Shown here: positions 1 through 6,576 of the stretch, piece by piece | Position numbering within the stretch: position 1 is the first letter of the stretch | Layout of the letters: each line of letters starts with the position of its first letter | Assembly: GCA_031273735.1 (NCBI GenBank) | Contig: JAISRI010000114.1 | Coordinates: 1-14,530 of the forward strand | Direction of reading: 5' to 3' | DNA from: Helicobacteraceae bacterium | GTDB taxonomy: Bacteria; Campylobacterota; Campylobacteria; Campylobacterales; SZUA-545 | Length of the DNA: 14,530 nucleotides | Notes under the pieces: generated by a model | What the model was told of the DNA's origin: nothing | What the model saw: only the letters and a program-made list of their open reading frames with translations | Database searches by the model: none | Position numbers and translations under genes: made by a program

Positions 1-763
1 GCAATATATTTTTATCGCCCGCCACAAAGCCGCTTCTAATTCCTGCGGCGCTACTGCGTTTTGAAAGCGAGTTCATCACGATTATATTTTTAAACTCGGC
101 GTTTCTAGCTTTTATCGCCGCTTGTAATAACGATGGCGGCGGCGCTTTATCGTAAATCTCCGAATAGCACTCGTCGTTTAGCAAAGTAAAACCAAATTTT
201 TCAGATAGTTTCGCCCACTCCGTAAGCTCTTCTAAACTTAAAACCGATCCCGTAGGGTTATTAGGCGAATTCAAAATAACCAGATCGCAATCTTTTAATC
301 GTCGATCGGTTATATCGGGTTTAAAACTATTTTCGCGAGTTAAATCTAATAAAACGCTTCTTGCTCGACTTGCTTTTGCCGCTCCTTCGTAGATTTGATA
401 AAAAGGATTTGGATAGGCGATCGCGGGATTTACCGTATCAAAAAGCAAACATTGCGGAAAGTTAAAAAGCGCCTCTCGCGTTCCAAGCGTGGGCAAAATC
501 TGATCGTTTTCTAACTTGATTCCAAAACGCCGATCGACAAAGCCGATCTGCGCCTCTTTTAGCTTTGGAATACCCGCGCTAAGAGGATATTTATTGAACA
601 TTTTTTGATGAGCGTTTAATACCTCTAAAATCTCTTTTGGCGTTTCAAATTGCGGTTCGCCGATCTGTAAATTGATCGGTTTTTTTGCGCTATTTGGCTT
701 GATGCCGTCCAACAATTCGCGTAACTTCTCAAACGTATACGCTTCAAAGGATATTGACATCAT
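1..763 (-). CDS. dapC: Fold-type I PLP aminotransferase, probable succinyldiaminopimelate transaminase (3' end outside the window)
   Basis: This is the first 254 codons of a gene that runs off the left edge. It starts with tandem ATG codons at 763 and 760. The translation shows aminotransferase class I/II landmarks: IGEP near residue 34, YPNPFYQIYEGA near 117-128, SPNNPTG at 166-172, NDECYSEIYD from 196, and SLSKRS with the expected PLP-binding lysine at 235. PNPFYQIYEGA and the overall layout fit the DapC group, which converts N-succinyl-2-amino-6-ketopimelate to N-succinyl-LL-diaminopimelate with glutamate as donor, for lysine and peptidoglycan. A different aspartate-family aminotransferase cannot be excluded from a partial sequence. 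Its ATG overlaps the TGA of the endonuclease gene (ATGATG), and its AGGAGG ribosome site lies inside that gene, so it is probably translated in step with the R-M pair. About a third of the protein (the C-terminal part) is missing. Confidence 0.78.
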   Translation of the reverse strand, partial: MMSISFEAYTFEKLRELLDGIKPNSAKKPINLQIGEPQFETPKEILEVLNAHQKMFNKYPLSAGIPKLKEAQIGFVDRRFGIKLENDQILPTLGTREALFNFPQCLLFDTVNPAIAYPNPFYQIYEGAAKASRARSVLLDLTRENSFKPDITDRRLKDCDLVILNSPNNPTGSVLSLEELTEWAKLSEKFGFTLLNDECYSEIYDKAPPPSLLQAAIKARNAEFKNIIVMNSLSKRSSAAGIRSGFVAGDKNIL

Positions 764-1704
764 ATTCCTCCTCTTTTGCTCTCTTTGCTCTTTTGCGCAA
801 ATAACTCGTCAAGAATAATGGGCAGATCTACGTCAAGATTGCCGCAATAGTCTTGATGCGGAATATCAAGTTTCTCAAGGATTGTTTTGAAACGGCGAAA
901 ACCGTTTTTCTCGCGTAGCGCAACCCACATAACTCCTGACTGTTCGCATTGGTTTTTATTTTGTTGCGAAAGCGTATCCGCAATAAATATATCGCTATTT
1001 CTTGCCAAAATTGCGTCGGCGCTTTCTGGATTTCCTTTACCCATTAGTTTTACCTCGCATAAATATTCTTTTTCGTGAATTAGCAGATAAAAATCTATTT
1101 CCCGATCGACCTTTTTTCCTTTATTTTTTACAAAATGCGAAGCGTTGTAATACTTTTGATCAACCTTGAATAAGCTACAAAGAGCGAGCATGAGATATTT
1201 TTCCGCGCTTTTCCCTGCAGTACTCCAATATCCGCCGCGAAGTTGCGATCGTTTAACCGCCAGCGTATTAACTACAATCAAACTTTCGCTAACGTTCAAA
1301 TAAACGCTAACGCCTTTTAATTTAATCGTCAGCGTCAATTCAATCTCTTTTTCTAGCTTAACAAGTTCTTGAATACTATTATAAAGCGATTTGAAATGCT
1401 CTTGCGAGGCTTCTATAACAATTGAACGGGTTGCCGATCCATACATATTACTAATTGTTTTTTTATTAAGCCCTGCGTTAATAGCTATATCTTTGGACGA
1501 GAGCTTATCGTCTATAAAAGATTTTCTATACCAATCGATAGTTATATCCTCTGAATTCAACTTTGCAAACGCTATTTTTTTGAAAAAATCTATTGCGAAT
1601 TGCAAAAACTCAGCATTGATTAAGTTAACTATCTCAATTCTATAGTCTAGCGATTTAATAACGCGAGCTACTATGGTTTTAACAATCTGATCGGTTAGCG
1701 TCAT
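760..1704 (-). CDS. Type II restriction endonuclease, CfrBI-like, PD-(D/E)XK fold
   Basis: This 314-residue protein is probably the restriction partner of the upstream methyltransferase. A nuclease core is visible: Arg-Glu-Ile-Asp around Asp204, then Glu217-Val-Lys219, followed by LMGKGNPESADA. This gives the D-X12-E-X-K arrangement of PD-(D/E)XK enzymes. The block around EVKLMGKGNPESADA is what I associate with the CfrBI family (recognition C^CWWGG), a family call made from memory. Residues about 68-90 (LSSKDIAINAGLNKKTISNM) resemble a helix-turn-helix and may read DNA. The start is taken at the ATG at 1704, because AAGGAG lies 5 bases upstream; an in-frame TTG at 1731 has no such site. The gene overlaps the methyltransferase end by 26 bases and its TGA overlaps the next ATG. 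A+T-rich composition suggests transfer. No frameshift or stop is seen. Confidence 0.75.
   Translation of the reverse strand: MTLTDQIVKTIVARVIKSLDYRIEIVNLINAEFLQFAIDFFKKIAFAKLNSEDITIDWYRKSFIDDKLSSKDIAINAGLNKKTISNMYGSATRSIVIEASQEHFKSLYNSIQELVKLEKEIELTLTIKLKGVSVYLNVSESLIVVNTLAVKRSQLRGGYWSTAGKSAEKYLMLALCSLFKVDQKYYNASHFVKNKGKKVDREIDFYLLIHEKEYLCEVKLMGKGNPESADAILARNSDIFIADTLSQQNKNQCEQSGVMWVALREKNGFRRFKTILEKLDIPHQDYCGNLDVDLPIILDELFAQKSKESKRGGI
767..772 (-). promoter_or_regulatory. Consensus AGGAGG ribosome-binding site of the dapC-like gene, embedded in the endonuclease gene
   Basis: The minus strand reads AGGAGG, then AAT, then ATGATG. The spacing is 3 bases to the first ATG (763) and 6 to the second (760). 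The second ATG may therefore be the main start. These same bases encode the Arg-Gly-Gly near the C-terminus of the endonuclease. Confidence 0.7.
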
Positions 1705-3082
1705 TCTTGCTCCTTTTGATAAACTCTTCAAGCGTTAGAAATTGCGTAACTCTTTCATCATTCATACTTAGTTGTCTCGCTTTAGACTTCATATATTCAT
1801 AATAGTCTTTATCCTGTTCTGTTATAAAAAATAATCTGTCTAACGCTTTCGCGGCTCTACCAACCGTTCCGCTTCCGCCAAATGGATCAAAAACCAAATC
1901 GCCTTTATATGAATAATAGCTTATTACTCTTTTGCATAGCTCTACGGGAAATATAGCGGAATGAACTTTGTCGAAACAAGGATCAATTTTCCAAACGTTT
2001 GTCGTTTCATATCCGTCGGGAACTTTACTCTCTATTACGGTTTTTTGATCATAGCTTTTTATATTCCAATCCAATAGCTTTGCCGTTGATTTTCTATAAA
2101 CCATTAGATATTCTGTTACTGAATTGGGCTTGTATCCTAAAGGTTTGCGATGTTGCATAAAACCGCCGATGCGGTTTTTAACGCTTGCTTCTGGTTTAAG
2201 CCAAATAATATCGTCGATAAACTCCCAACCATTTTTGACTAGATATGGGTGTAAATCAAAAGGAATTGGATAGCGTTTGCTGGAATGAGATCGGCTAATC
2301 CTAGGTATAATGATTGGCGACGTATTAACTATCAAAAATCGCCCCTCTTTTGTTATTCTATGCGTAGCGATAAAAACCTTTTCCAAAAAATCTAAATACG
2401 CTTGGTAGCTAGGATAGATAGAATAATCTCTGGCGTTATAATATGGCGGAGACGTAAAGGTTAAATGCACGCTCTCCGACGGGACATAGCTAAGCGCCTC
2501 TAAAACGTCGGCATGCACTACTACGTTCTTGAGAAATTGATATGTGGCGGCGTGCGATATTCTCGTATCCGCGCTATTTTCCTTAACAAAAAACTCTTTA
2601 CATATAATCGAACTAACAATTTCATTGGGGTGGTTAATTAACGATTTTAGACGTTCTATCGCGTCGCTATCATTTTCAAAAACAAGCAAAGCGCGTATTG
2701 CTTGACACACGATCTTAGGATCGTTATCTTTCAAAAATTCAAATAGTAGACTCTTATTTGTTATTTTTCTTTGCCTGCCAATTGACGACACAATCTCTCT
2801 TTTAACGTTTGTATCATTTTCATTCTTATATAATGAATAAAGAATATTAGCGTCAAATCTATCGTTTAATTTGCCAATATTTTTTACGGCGGATAATCTT
2901 ATTGCCGAGTGAGCATGCGCTAAAAGTTTATAGAAAATATCAGGATTAAAATTACTGGGTAACCGTCCGAGATTATCGAGAATAAACTTTACGGAGCTAA
3001 CTTCGTTATAATTTTTAATTAACGTAGCGATCGCGCCGTCGCCTCTATATTTTAATTCGGTAACCGTTTCTTTGGTTAGCAT
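1679..3082 (-). CDS. DNA amino-methyltransferase (beta-class motif order, probably N4-cytosine) with N-terminal HEAT-like repeats
   Basis: This 467-residue protein has two parts. Residues about 45-165 form helical pairs that look like HEAT repeats (for example LLAHAHSAIRLSAVKNIGKL, FLKDNDPKIVCQAIRALLVF and a third beginning at LINHPNEIV). The catalytic part begins near 205 with motif IV, TSPPY at 210-214. It continues through the probable target-recognition stretch, motif X at HSAIFPVEL (374-382), and the AdoMet-binding motif I, DPFGGSGTVG, at 399-408. Motif IV before X and I is the beta-class order. The SPPY form is typical of N4-cytosine methyltransferases, though N6-adenine activity is possible. 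It should protect host DNA from the endonuclease encoded immediately downstream. GAAGG lies 9 bases before the ATG, and trmA ends 6 bases upstream. Two 60-base samples (2041-2100 and 2581-2640) contain only 16 and 17 G+C, far below the neighbouring genes. Confidence 0.88.
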   Translation of the reverse strand: MLTKETVTELKYRGDGAIATLIKNYNEVSSVKFILDNLGRLPSNFNPDIFYKLLAHAHSAIRLSAVKNIGKLNDRFDANILYSLYKNENDTNVKREIVSSIGRQRKITNKSLLFEFLKDNDPKIVCQAIRALLVFENDSDAIERLKSLINHPNEIVSSIICKEFFVKENSADTRISHAATYQFLKNVVVHADVLEALSYVPSESVHLTFTSPPYYNARDYSIYPSYQAYLDFLEKVFIATHRITKEGRFLIVNTSPIIIPRISRSHSSKRYPIPFDLHPYLVKNGWEFIDDIIWLKPEASVKNRIGGFMQHRKPLGYKPNSVTEYLMVYRKSTAKLLDWNIKSYDQKTVIESKVPDGYETTNVWKIDPCFDKVHSAIFPVELCKRVISYYSYKGDLVFDPFGGSGTVGRAAKALDRLFFITEQDKDYYEYMKSKARQLSMNDERVTQFLTLEEFIKRSKNDANRSDC

Positions 3083-3088
3083 AACTAA

Positions 3089-4204
3089 TTACCTTCTTTT
3101 CTCTAAAATCATTGCAGTTTCTATGTGATAGGTATATGGAAACTGGTCAAATAAAGCTAAAGATGAAATAACGTGCGTTTGGTTTAGCGTTTCTATATCG
3201 CGGCGTAGGGTTTTGGGATTGCACGATATATAGATAATACGATTTATGCCAGAAATAAGATTTAACGAATTAGGATCGAGTCCAGAGCGCGGCGGATCGA
3301 CAAGCGCCGCGTCAAAATTATATTCGTCTAAATCTAGTTCTTGTAAGCGATTAAACGATCTAGTTTTGTTCATAGCGTTTGCAAATTCTTCCGCGCTCAT
3401 ACGCGCAAAAAAAATATTGTCGCAACTATTATCTATCGCGTTTTGTTTTGCCGCGTTTAACGATTCTCTGTTGATTTCGATAGCGATCGCTCTGTTTATT
3501 TTTTGCGATAGCGGAAGCGTGAAATTACCATTGCCGCAATAAAGCTCTAAATAGTCGTTTTGGTTTGTCTCCAATCGATTAGAAAGATAGTCGATCATTT
3601 CGCGGTTTATCCGTCCGTTTGGTTGGCTAAAAGCCCCCTCTTTTTGCATATAGCTCCAACGGCGATCTTTTATCTCGATCCTTTCGGTGATAAAATCGTC
3701 GCCTATAACTAATTTTTCGCCTCTGCTTCGCCCAATAACGCTAAGGTTAAAGCGCTCGCGTAATTTTCCTGCGGCTTCCTCCCAACATTCGTCGATCTTT
3801 TTATGATAGATCAGCGTTAAGATCATATCTTTGCCGTCGGTTGAAACCAAAAAATCTAACTCGAAAAGCCGCTCGAATAAAACTGGAAAATCCGCTATGC
3901 AGTTTAATATATCTTGCGCGTTTTCATAAAAGTGCTTATGCGTAGCGGGGCAGCGGCTGACGCTAATAACGCTAGAGCTTTTCTTTTTGAACATACTAAG
4001 CGATATTCCGCCGTCCGCTTCGTGCCAAACGCGAAACTCGCCGCGATTTCTAAAATGGCTTTTTTCGCTTTCAAAAAACTCTATTTTTGGCAGATCAATA
4101 CCGCTGAAAATATCTAAAAAAGCCTCTTTTTTACGCGCAAACTGTTCGTCGTATTTAAGCGCTAAAGCGCAACCGCCGCATTCGCCAAACCATTCGCAGG
4201 TCAT
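3089..4204 (-). CDS. trmA: tRNA (uracil-54-C5)-methyltransferase
   Basis: This 371-residue protein makes ribothymidine at position 54 of the tRNA T-loop, using AdoMet. Visible signatures are FRNRGEFRVWHEADGG near the N-terminus, FSQPN around Gln194, ELYCGNGNF around 221-228 for AdoMet, VDPPRSGLD, the nucleophilic cysteine in ISCNP (Cys328), and FDQFPYTYHIE with the catalytic glutamate near 363. These follow E. coli TrmA closely, including FNRLQ. The start at 4204 is preferred over the ATG at 4243 because GGAG lies 6 bases upstream and the ATG overlaps the fliP TGA. The N-terminus is unlike E. coli TrmA: Cys3, Cys9 and Cys12 (C-X5-C-X2-C) plus Cys85 copy the spacing of the iron-sulfur ligands of RlmD. 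The 23S rRNA enzymes RlmC/RlmD are less likely, given the TrmA-type body. Confidence 0.9.
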   Translation of the reverse strand: MTCEWFGECGGCALALKYDEQFARKKEAFLDIFSGIDLPKIEFFESEKSHFRNRGEFRVWHEADGGISLSMFKKKSSSVISVSRCPATHKHFYENAQDILNCIADFPVLFERLFELDFLVSTDGKDMILTLIYHKKIDECWEEAAGKLRERFNLSVIGRSRGEKLVIGDDFITERIEIKDRRWSYMQKEGAFSQPNGRINREMIDYLSNRLETNQNDYLELYCGNGNFTLPLSQKINRAIAIEINRESLNAAKQNAIDNSCDNIFFARMSAEEFANAMNKTRSFNRLQELDLDEYNFDAALVDPPRSGLDPNSLNLISGINRIIYISCNPKTLRRDIETLNQTHVISSLALFDQFPYTYHIETAMILEKRR

Positions 4205-4947
4205 TGAAAACTCCGCACAAGCGATCCGACAATCAGATTCCACCCGTCGACCATAATAAATAGGATAATTTTGAACGGCAGGCTGATCATCACGGGCGGC
4301 AACATCATCATACCCATAGCCATTAGCACCGAGCTAACCACCATATCGATCACCAAGAATGGCAGATACAATAAAAAACCTATTTCAAACGCCGTTTTCA
4401 GCTCGCTAATCATAAACGCTGGAAGCAGAATGGGCAAGGTAATATCCTCTTCGCTTTGGATATTTTCTTCGCCGCGAATTCTTAAAAAAAGCGCGAGGTC
4501 TTTTTCGCGGGTATTTCTAAGCATAAAATCTTCAAAAGGCGCGATTGATCGATCAAACGCTTCCGCATAGCCGATCTCCTCGTTCATATATGGCGTTACC
4601 CCTTCGTTCCACGCTTGGCGCATAGCGGGTTCCATAATAAAAAACGTCAAGATTAGCGCCATAGAAACCAATATCTGATTTGGCGGCGTTTGTTGCGTTC
4701 CCATCGCTTGACGCAAAAAACTAAAAACAATCAGAAGCCGCGTAAAACTCGTCATCATCATTATAAGAGACGGCGCGAGAACGAGAAGCGTCAAAATAAT
4801 AATGATATTTAACGTTTGAACGAGTTGGGTCGGATTTTCAGGCGCGTTAATACGCAGATCGACCGTAGGCAACTGCAAAACTTCGGGCGCGGCAAAAGCG
4901 CCGCTCGCAAAAAGCGCAAAGAGGCAAAGAGGGGCTAAAATCCTCAT
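4201..4947 (-). CDS. fliP: Flagellar type III export gate protein FliP
   Basis: This 248-residue inner-membrane protein belongs to the FliPQR gate, through which flagellar subunits are exported. Residues 1-19 form a signal peptide ending in AFA before Ala-Pro-Glu, as expected for FliP, which is processed. Then follow a long hydrophobic helix (about 46-65), the TSFTRLLIVFSFLRQAMGTQQTPP region near 66-89, a soluble loop (about 110-165), and two C-terminal membrane segments around SELKTAFEIGFLLYLPFLVIDMV and the Met-rich MGMMMLPP. Length is normal for the family. Its ATG overlaps the motB TGA by 4 bases, with no good ribosome site upstream, so translation probably depends on reinitiation after motB. 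Its TGA overlaps the trmA ATG. Confidence 0.96.
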   Translation of the reverse strand: MRILAPLCLFALFASGAFAAPEVLQLPTVDLRINAPENPTQLVQTLNIIIILTLLVLAPSLIMMMTSFTRLLIVFSFLRQAMGTQQTPPNQILVSMALILTFFIMEPAMRQAWNEGVTPYMNEEIGYAEAFDRSIAPFEDFMLRNTREKDLALFLRIRGEENIQSEEDITLPILLPAFMISELKTAFEIGFLLYLPFLVIDMVVSSVLMAMGMMMLPPVMISLPFKIILFIMVDGWNLIVGSLVRSFQ

Positions 4948-5723
4948 TGACGCGGCAAATCCAACACGCTTTTTGGCGTTTTAGGTTCGCTTGTTTTGCT
5001 CTGTCCTAAGAAATGTATTTCTACGCGGCGATTACGCGCCCTGCCCTGCTCCGTCGCGTTTGTGGCGATCGGCTGAAAGTTGGCAAATCCCGCCGCGCTA
5101 AGGCGTTCGGGTTTAACGCCGTCGGTTATTAGCTCTTTGACGACCGCGACCGATCGCGCTGTAGAGAGCGACCAAGCGTCTTTGAACTGCGTCGATCCCG
5201 TTACTTCAAGCTCGTCGGTATGCCCGCGCACGACGATCTCTAAATCTTTCGGCATCGTTTCCGTCAAAATCGCTATACGTTTTAGCAGTAAAAGCGCGTC
5301 GGCGCTGACAATTTGCGCGCTCGCTTCTCGAAACAGAAGCGACGCGGGCAGTTGGATCATAAAACCCTCGATCGCCTCTTGCACCTGAATCGTCTCTTCG
5401 CCGCCTTGCCGCCTGATAATCTCGTTGAACTCGCTGATCATCACCGTAACGCGATTGACCGTGTCGTCGGTTTCGGTTTGCGGCACGATCGGCGTGGCAA
5501 GCTGCATACGCTCCCGCGAAATCTCGCTTTGCGTTCCGCCTTCAAGCACGCTCAACGCGCCCGTTAGCGAGCCGATCGCCTCGTTCACCTTTTTTGCGTC
5601 GATCGTGCTCATCGACAGGAGCAAAATAAAAAACACGAGAAGCAGGGACATCATATCGCCAAACTGAACGATCCAGCGCGGAGGGCAGATTTGCGGAAGA
5701 CCGCCGCCTCTTTTCTTTGCCAT
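4944..5723 (-). CDS. motB: Flagellar stator protein MotB/PomB (OmpA-like peptidoglycan-binding)
   Basis: This 259-residue stator subunit anchors to peptidoglycan and carries the ion-binding aspartate. It has a short cytoplasmic N-terminus, then one membrane helix (about 20-39) starting with Asp23 in FGDMMSLLLVFFILLLS; Asp23 corresponds to Asp32 of E. coli MotB and Asp24 of PomB. A linker/plug region follows, then an OmpA-like domain with GHTDELEV at 167-174 and the conserved run GRARNRRVEI near 227-236. The membrane helix (CPP-W, F-D-MMSLL-FF-LLLS) resembles PomB more than the PYADFLSLLLALF form I recall for Helicobacter/Campylobacter MotB. The gene starts 3 bases after motA stops, and the ribosome site is poor. 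The name follows the pairing with motA; the ion used is inferred. Confidence 0.94.
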   Translation of the reverse strand: MAKKRGGGLPQICPPRWIVQFGDMMSLLLVFFILLLSMSTIDAKKVNEAIGSLTGALSVLEGGTQSEISRERMQLATPIVPQTETDDTVNRVTVMISEFNEIIRRQGGEETIQVQEAIEGFMIQLPASLLFREASAQIVSADALLLLKRIAILTETMPKDLEIVVRGHTDELEVTGSTQFKDAWSLSTARSVAVVKELITDGVKPERLSAAGFANFQPIATNATEQGRARNRRVEIHFLGQSKTSEPKTPKSVLDLPRQ

Positions 5724-5726
5724 TTT

Positions 5727-6491
5727 CTACTCGAATTGGCTTACGCGCTGTTTTGGCGGCAAGAAGCCGAGCAATTTTTGCTCTAGCGTGCGCGGATTGT
5801 CGCCCGCTTGGATCGACATAATACCCTCGATAATTAGATTTCGCACCATCATCTCCTCGTTATCCCGTATGTTAAGTATATACGCCATCGGAGCCGCGAT
5901 CGCGTTGCCGCAAATCGCGCCGTAAAGCGTCGTGATAATCGCCACCGCCATAGCTGGACCAATCGAGCTTGGATCCGCCATATTGATAAGCATCGCGACA
6001 AGCCCGATCAGCGTGCCGATCATACCGAAACTGCCCGCCAATCCGGCAAACTGATCCAAAATGGCGGCGTAACCTTTGTGGCGCGAACTCATCTCGTCGC
6101 TTTCAAGCTCCAAAAGCGATCGGATCACGTCTGGCTCGTTGCCGTCGACCGCCATAGAAAGCCCCTTTTTCATAAAGAGATTTTCCTCTTGATTGACGGG
6201 AGTTTCCAGCGCAAGAATGCCGTCGCGCCGCGCGATCGTCGAATAATCGACCAATTTGCGAACAATCGAGGGAATATCAAAACTTTGCGGTTTGAAAACC
6301 ACGCCGACCACTCTGCCGATATTTTTGACCTGCTCTAATTTGAAAGCTATCAAAACCGACGAACTCGCGCCGCCAAGAACGATAAGCGCGCTAGGCAAGT
6401 CGAGATAAGGACCTAAGCCCGCTCCAAGCATAATCGCAAACCCCAAAAGTCCGAAGACCATTACAACGCCGATAACGGAACCTAAATCCAT
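5727..6491 (-). CDS. motA: Flagellar stator protein MotA/PomA
   Basis: This 254-residue, four-helix ion-channel subunit of the flagellar motor is first in the minus-strand chain. Helices lie near residues 5-25, 33-50, 150-172 and 178-205. The cytoplasmic loop has the charged motor-contact residues Arg88, Arg89 and Glu96 (ARRDGILALE). The third helix reads GMIGTLIGLVAMLINMADP and the fourth GPAMAVAIITTLYGA, both strongly PomA-like. They keep threonines (Thr160 and Thr187/188) at the positions linked to sodium in PomA, and the prolines at 174 and 179. The C-terminus IQAGDNPRTLEQKL is also standard. The ribosome site is weak (TAGG before CGCGT-ATG). A promoter should lie in the short gap before glmU. 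Confidence 0.95.
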   Translation of the reverse strand: MDLGSVIGVVMVFGLLGFAIMLGAGLGPYLDLPSALIVLGGASSSVLIAFKLEQVKNIGRVVGVVFKPQSFDIPSIVRKLVDYSTIARRDGILALETPVNQEENLFMKKGLSMAVDGNEPDVIRSLLELESDEMSSRHKGYAAILDQFAGLAGSFGMIGTLIGLVAMLINMADPSSIGPAMAVAIITTLYGAICGNAIAAPMAYILNIRDNEEMMVRNLIIEGIMSIQAGDNPRTLEQKLLGFLPPKQRVSQFE

Positions 6492-6523
6492 ACGCGCCTA
6501 TCCATTGTCTATTAAATCCGATA

Positions 6524-6529
6524 TTCTAA
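6524..6529 (-). promoter_or_regulatory. Candidate -10 box for the motA-motB-fliP chain
   Basis: The minus strand reads TAGAAT here, 32 bases before the motA ATG. A TG lies just upstream, but it is 2 bases away rather than in the exact extended -10 position. No clear -35 is present, and I see no convincing sigma-54 (GG-N10-GC) or sigma-28 element. It is the best single candidate in an 85-base gap, and the evidence is weak. Confidence 0.3.
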
Positions 6530-6538
6530 TCAATGCCG

Positions 6539-6547
6539 TGTTAATAT
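6539..6547 (+). promoter_or_regulatory. glmU: Extended -10 promoter candidate for glmU
   Basis: TG-T-TAATAT fits the extended -10 pattern (TGN followed by a TATAAT-like hexamer). Transcription would begin near 6554, giving a leader of about 23 bases before the glmU ATG at 6577. No -35 box is evident, which is common for Campylobacterota promoters. The same pattern precedes gpsA at 14510-14502. Confidence 0.4.
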
Positions 6548-6551
6548 GCGC

Positions 6552-6566
6552 TTAAACTTTGTTTAA
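6552..6566. repeat. Short perfect inverted repeat TTAAAC-TTT-GTTTAA upstream of glmU
   Basis: Two 6-base arms flank a 3-base centre between the motA/glmU promoter candidates and the glmU ribosome site. It overlaps the probable glmU transcription start. It could be an operator or chance; it is too A+T rich and short to make a strong hairpin. Confidence 0.35.
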
Positions 6567-6576
6567 TAGGCGGAAA

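Noticed and set aside
1704..1731. TTG at 1731 as start of the endonuclease
   Set aside because: The ATG at 1704 has AAGGAG 5 bases upstream; the TTG has no ribosome site and would lengthen the overlap with the methyltransferase.
4204..4243. ATG at 4243 as start of trmA
   Set aside because: The ATG at 4204 has GGAG 6 bases upstream and the ATGA overlap with fliP; the extra 13 residues match nothing in the family.
5313..5567. 84-codon plus-strand frame opposite motB
   Set aside because: Antisense shadow of a certain gene, with no ribosome site and low-complexity translation.
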